From RGIG8748 sp045576175 (GTDB lineage: Bacteria > Bacillota > Clostridia > UMGS1810): a DNA stretch of 8,357 nucleotides. This document shows positions 6,777-8,357 of the stretch, piece by piece (position 1 is the first letter of the stretch; each line of letters begins with the position of its first letter). The DNA is taken from positions 1-8,357 of the forward strand of contig JAZNFW010000010.1 of assembly GCA_045576175.1 (NCBI GenBank). Direction: 5' to 3'. The position numbers and the translations under genes were made by a program. The notes beneath the pieces were generated by a model. It was not told the origin of the DNA and did no database searches. It saw nothing but the letters and a program-made list of their open reading frames with translations.

Positions 6777-6820
6777 ATATCACAAACAATGGAAAAAATG
6801 AGTCCGAAAGGGCTGATAGG

Positions 6821-7483
6821 ATGAAAAAACAATATGTAAAAGGCTACGGAAAGGAAAATCCGGCAAAAGAAAGGCTTGTGACCTTTGCTCTTGTGGGAGT
6901 GTGTGTTGTCACACTTATCATAACCGTCACTCTGGCGGGGATATTGTCGTCGCCCGATGATGCAAAAAACACCCCGGCGGTTTCAACAAACGAGGAGAAT
7001 ATAGAGGTTGTGGAAATCACAGAGGAAGAGCAAACTGCAACCGAGCCGCCTCCGGAAGAAAAAGAGGCTGTTAGCTTCGCAGCACCCTGCAAGGGAGATG
7101 TGATTTTAGAGTTTTCGCCGGATGTACCCTTGTATTGCCAGACGCTTGATGATTGGCGTTCTCACAACGGCTTGGATATCGCCTCGCCCCTTGGTGCCGA
7201 TGTAAGAAGTGTGGCAGATGGCATAGTGAGTGATAAATACGAGGATTTTCGCTACGGCTACACAGTAGTAATAGACCACGAGGGAGGACTTAGGAGTATA
7301 TATTCCAATCTTGCTGAGCTTGACACTGCGGTTATCGGCAAACATGTTAAGTGCGGAGATGTCATATCCTCTGTAGGCGACACAACGCTTTTTGAAACCG
7401 TGGCAGATACGCATCTTCACATCGAGATGCTATTGGATGAGGTGTATGTAAACCCGCTTGACTACTTTGAACTTTCAAAATGA
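6821..7483 (+). CDS. spoIIQ: SpoIIQ-like LytM/M23 domain protein
   Basis: The gene encodes 220 residues with a short basic cytoplasmic end, one transmembrane helix (about 19-42), an acidic and proline-rich linker (50-83) and an M23/LytM domain (about 85-217). SpoIIQ sits in the forespore membrane and docks with SpoIIIAH from the mother cell to form the feeding channel and hold the engulfing membrane. The LytM zinc residues are complete: HNGLD gives His115 and Asp119, and HLH gives His198 and His200. B. subtilis SpoIIQ lacks a full set, whereas the C. difficile protein has one, so this is the clostridial, potentially enzymatic type. The start ATG 6821 has AAAGGG at 6807-6812. Adjacency to spoIID matches the C. 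difficile order; the spoIIID gene that follows there is absent here. A generic M23 endopeptidase is the alternative, made less likely by the neighbour. Confidence 0.87.
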   Translation: MKKQYVKGYGKENPAKERLVTFALVGVCVVTLIITVTLAGILSSPDDAKNTPAVSTNEENIEVVEITEEEQTATEPPPEEKEAVSFAAPCKGDVILEFSPDVPLYCQTLDDWRSHNGLDIASPLGADVRSVADGIVSDKYEDFRYGYTVVIDHEGGLRSIYSNLAELDTAVIGKHVKCGDVISSVGDTTLFETVADTHLHIEMLLDEVYVNPLDYFELSK

Positions 7484-7499
7484 ACTGAAAATACATTAT

Positions 7500-7546
7500 A
7501 AGGCACGGATTTTGTCGGTTTGTCGGCAAACTTCCGTGCCTTTTTT
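7500..7546 (+). terminator. intrinsic terminator of the spoIID-spoIIQ region
   Basis: A 10-bp perfect outer stem (AAGGCACGGA 7500-7509 with TCCGTGCCTT 7533-7542) is extended by an inner stem (TTGTCG with CGGCAA) and ends in six T residues at 7541-7546. It starts 17 bases after the spoIIQ stop. Confidence 0.92.
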
Positions 7547-7639
7547 GACGACAAAGGGCGAAATATGGGCTTTTGCGTAACAAAAAAGAAAATTTTACAT
7601 ATTATTAGTAGAAAAAATATAACAATTACATCTTTGGCA

Positions 7640-7668
7640 TTGACAAGCATATGCAAAAGTCATATAAT
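7640..7668 (+). promoter_or_regulatory. perfect-consensus sigma-A promoter for the aminotransferase gene
   Basis: TTGACA (7640-7645) and TATAAT (7663-7668) both match the consensus exactly and are spaced by exactly 17 nt. An A-rich stretch upstream (7609-7629) could act as an UP element. Transcription would begin near 7675, giving a leader of about 48 bases. The spacer contains the 8-base palindrome GCATATGC (7647-7654), and TGAC (7641-7644) pairs symmetrically with GTCA (7659-7662), overlapping the promoter boxes. Confidence 0.88.
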
Positions 7669-7683
7669 AGTAATATATAAGTA

Positions 7684-7698
7684 TGCACTTTTAGTGCA
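7684..7698 (+). repeat. leader inverted repeat (possible operator or RNA hairpin)
   Basis: TGCACT (7684-7689) and AGTGCA (7693-7698) form a perfect 6-bp stem with a TTT loop. It lies about 10 bases after the predicted transcription start and 12 bases before the AAGGTG ribosome site. No T tract follows, so it is not a terminator. It could be an operator downstream of the promoter or a 5' stabilising hairpin. Confidence 0.5.
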
Positions 7699-7722
7699 AA
7701 AAGACAATAGAAGGTGTTAGAT

Positions 7723-8357
7723 TTGGAACTTAGAAACATCCCTTTTTCACCGCCGGATATTACCGACGAAGAGATTGCAAGCGTTGTTGAAGTGTTAAAG
7801 AGCGGTTGGATTACCACCGGACCAAAAACCAAGCTTTTTGAACAGAAGATTGCAAATTATTGCGGCACATCCAAAGCTGTGTGCCTTAATTCAGCAACTG
7901 CGTGTATGGAGCTTATACTAAGGCTCTTTGGCATTGGCGAGGGCGACGAAGTAATTACCAGTGCATATACATATACTGCAAGTGCAAGTGTTATTTGTCA
8001 TACAGGCGCAAAGGTTGTTCTTGCAGATACAGCTCCCGGAAGTTTCGAGATGGATTATGATAAGCTTTCCAGCCTTATTACAGATAGGACAAAAGCCATA
8101 ATCCCTGTTGATATTGCGGGAGTTATGTGCGATTATGATAAAATTTTTGAGGTTGTAAACTCCAAAAAATCTGTTTTCAAGGCAAAGGGTAAGTATCAGG
8201 AAGCACTTGGTAGAATTCTTGTTCTCGCTGACTGTGCTCACGGCTTTGGCGCTGTGAGAGACGGTAAGATGGCAGGCTCTGTTGCCGACTTTACAAGCTT
8301 CTCTTTTCATGCGGTAAAGAACCTCACCACCGCAGAGGGCGGTGCTCTTACATGGCG
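7723..8357 (+). CDS. DegT/DnrJ/EryC1-family PLP aminotransferase, N-terminal part (3' end outside window)
   Basis: The first 211 residues of a sugar aminotransferase are present; family members usually have about 370-420. These PLP enzymes transfer an amino group, usually from glutamate, to a keto-sugar nucleotide for surface polysaccharide, glycan or antibiotic sugar synthesis. Visible are the N-terminal PFSPPDITDEEI, the GWITTGPKT loop (28-36), SAYTYTAS (80-87), DCAHGFGA (170-177) with the PLP-ring Asp170, and SFHAVKNLTTAEGG with Schiff-base Lys199. The insert between CDYD and the DCAH motif (about 139-165) is typical of one common subgroup. The start is TTG 7723, with AAGGTG (7711-7716) at 6 nt; the only other in-frame choice after the stop at 7708 is GTG 7714, inside that ribosome site. 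The exact sugar substrate cannot be read here. It is probably the first gene of a new operon. Confidence 0.9.
   Translation, partial: MELRNIPFSPPDITDEEIASVVEVLKSGWITTGPKTKLFEQKIANYCGTSKAVCLNSATACMELILRLFGIGEGDEVITSAYTYTASASVICHTGAKVVLADTAPGSFEMDYDKLSSLITDRTKAIIPVDIAGVMCDYDKIFEVVNSKKSVFKAKGKYQEALGRILVLADCAHGFGAVRDGKMAGSVADFTSFSFHAVKNLTTAEGGALTW

Noticed and set aside
6748..6779. Possible sigma-F promoter for spoIIQ (GCATA with a downstream AT-rich -10)
   Set aside because: The -35 fits, but at 14-17 nt spacing the -10 matches at best 5 of 7 informative positions, too weak to annotate.
6789..6824. An 11-codon ATG frame overlapping the spoIIQ start
   Set aside because: No ribosome binding site precedes it and the peptide has no features. 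Overlap with the ATGA of spoIIQ could arise by chance.
7520..7720. A 66-codon plus-strand open frame between spoIIQ and the aminotransferase
   Set aside because: It begins inside the terminator hairpin, runs through the consensus promoter and has no ribosome binding site.

Overview
The window looks like chromosome of a spore-forming member of the Clostridia (Firmicutes). The evidence is a SpoIID/SpoIIQ sporulation pair, the cysS-mrnC gene order, strong GGAGG-type ribosome binding sites, U-tailed terminators, TTG starts and moderately AT-rich DNA. The genus cannot be fixed from this sequence. No RNA genes, mobile elements, CRISPR arrays or origins were seen. No gene-free stretch exceeds 300 bases; the longest is 7484-7722.

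Layout: (1) 1-2521, plus strand, is one tightly packed operon tail. It holds the 3' end of cysS, mrnC (mini-RNase III), and a transketolase split into N- and C-terminal subunit genes. Genes overlap or lie 1 nt apart, and a clean terminator ends the unit. (2) 2600-3961, minus strand, is an M18-family metallo-aminopeptidase with its own promoter and terminator, convergent with the transketolase operon. (3) 3962-4100 is a divergent promoter region. (4) 4101-5678, plus strand, encodes an unusual membrane protein: a degenerate protein-kinase C-lobe with no N-lobe and no catalytic residues, one transmembrane helix, TPR-like repeats and a C-terminal beta-rich tail. Its promoter is near-consensus sigma-A and carries an exact Spo0A-box heptamer in the spacer; its own terminator follows. 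(5) 5814-7483, plus strand, holds spoIID (peptidoglycan lytic transglycosylase) and spoIIQ (LytM/M23 protein with an intact zinc site), closed by a terminator. (6) 7484-7722 holds a perfect consensus sigma-A promoter with nested inverted repeats and a leader hairpin. (7) 7723 to the end is the 5' part of a DegT/DnrJ/EryC1 aminotransferase with a TTG start.

How the genes relate: the first operon joins translation and RNA maturation (CysS, MrnC) to pentose-phosphate metabolism. SpoIID and SpoIIQ act together during engulfment. SpoIID degrades peptidoglycan from the mother-cell side. SpoIIQ is the forespore half of the SpoIIQ-SpoIIIAH channel, and its zinc site is predicted to be competent here. 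The pseudokinase gene sits immediately upstream of this pair and has a possible Spo0A site. A role around sporulation or envelope sensing is therefore a testable idea, but it is inference. The terminal aminotransferase probably opens a sugar-nucleotide or surface-polysaccharide cluster beyond the window.
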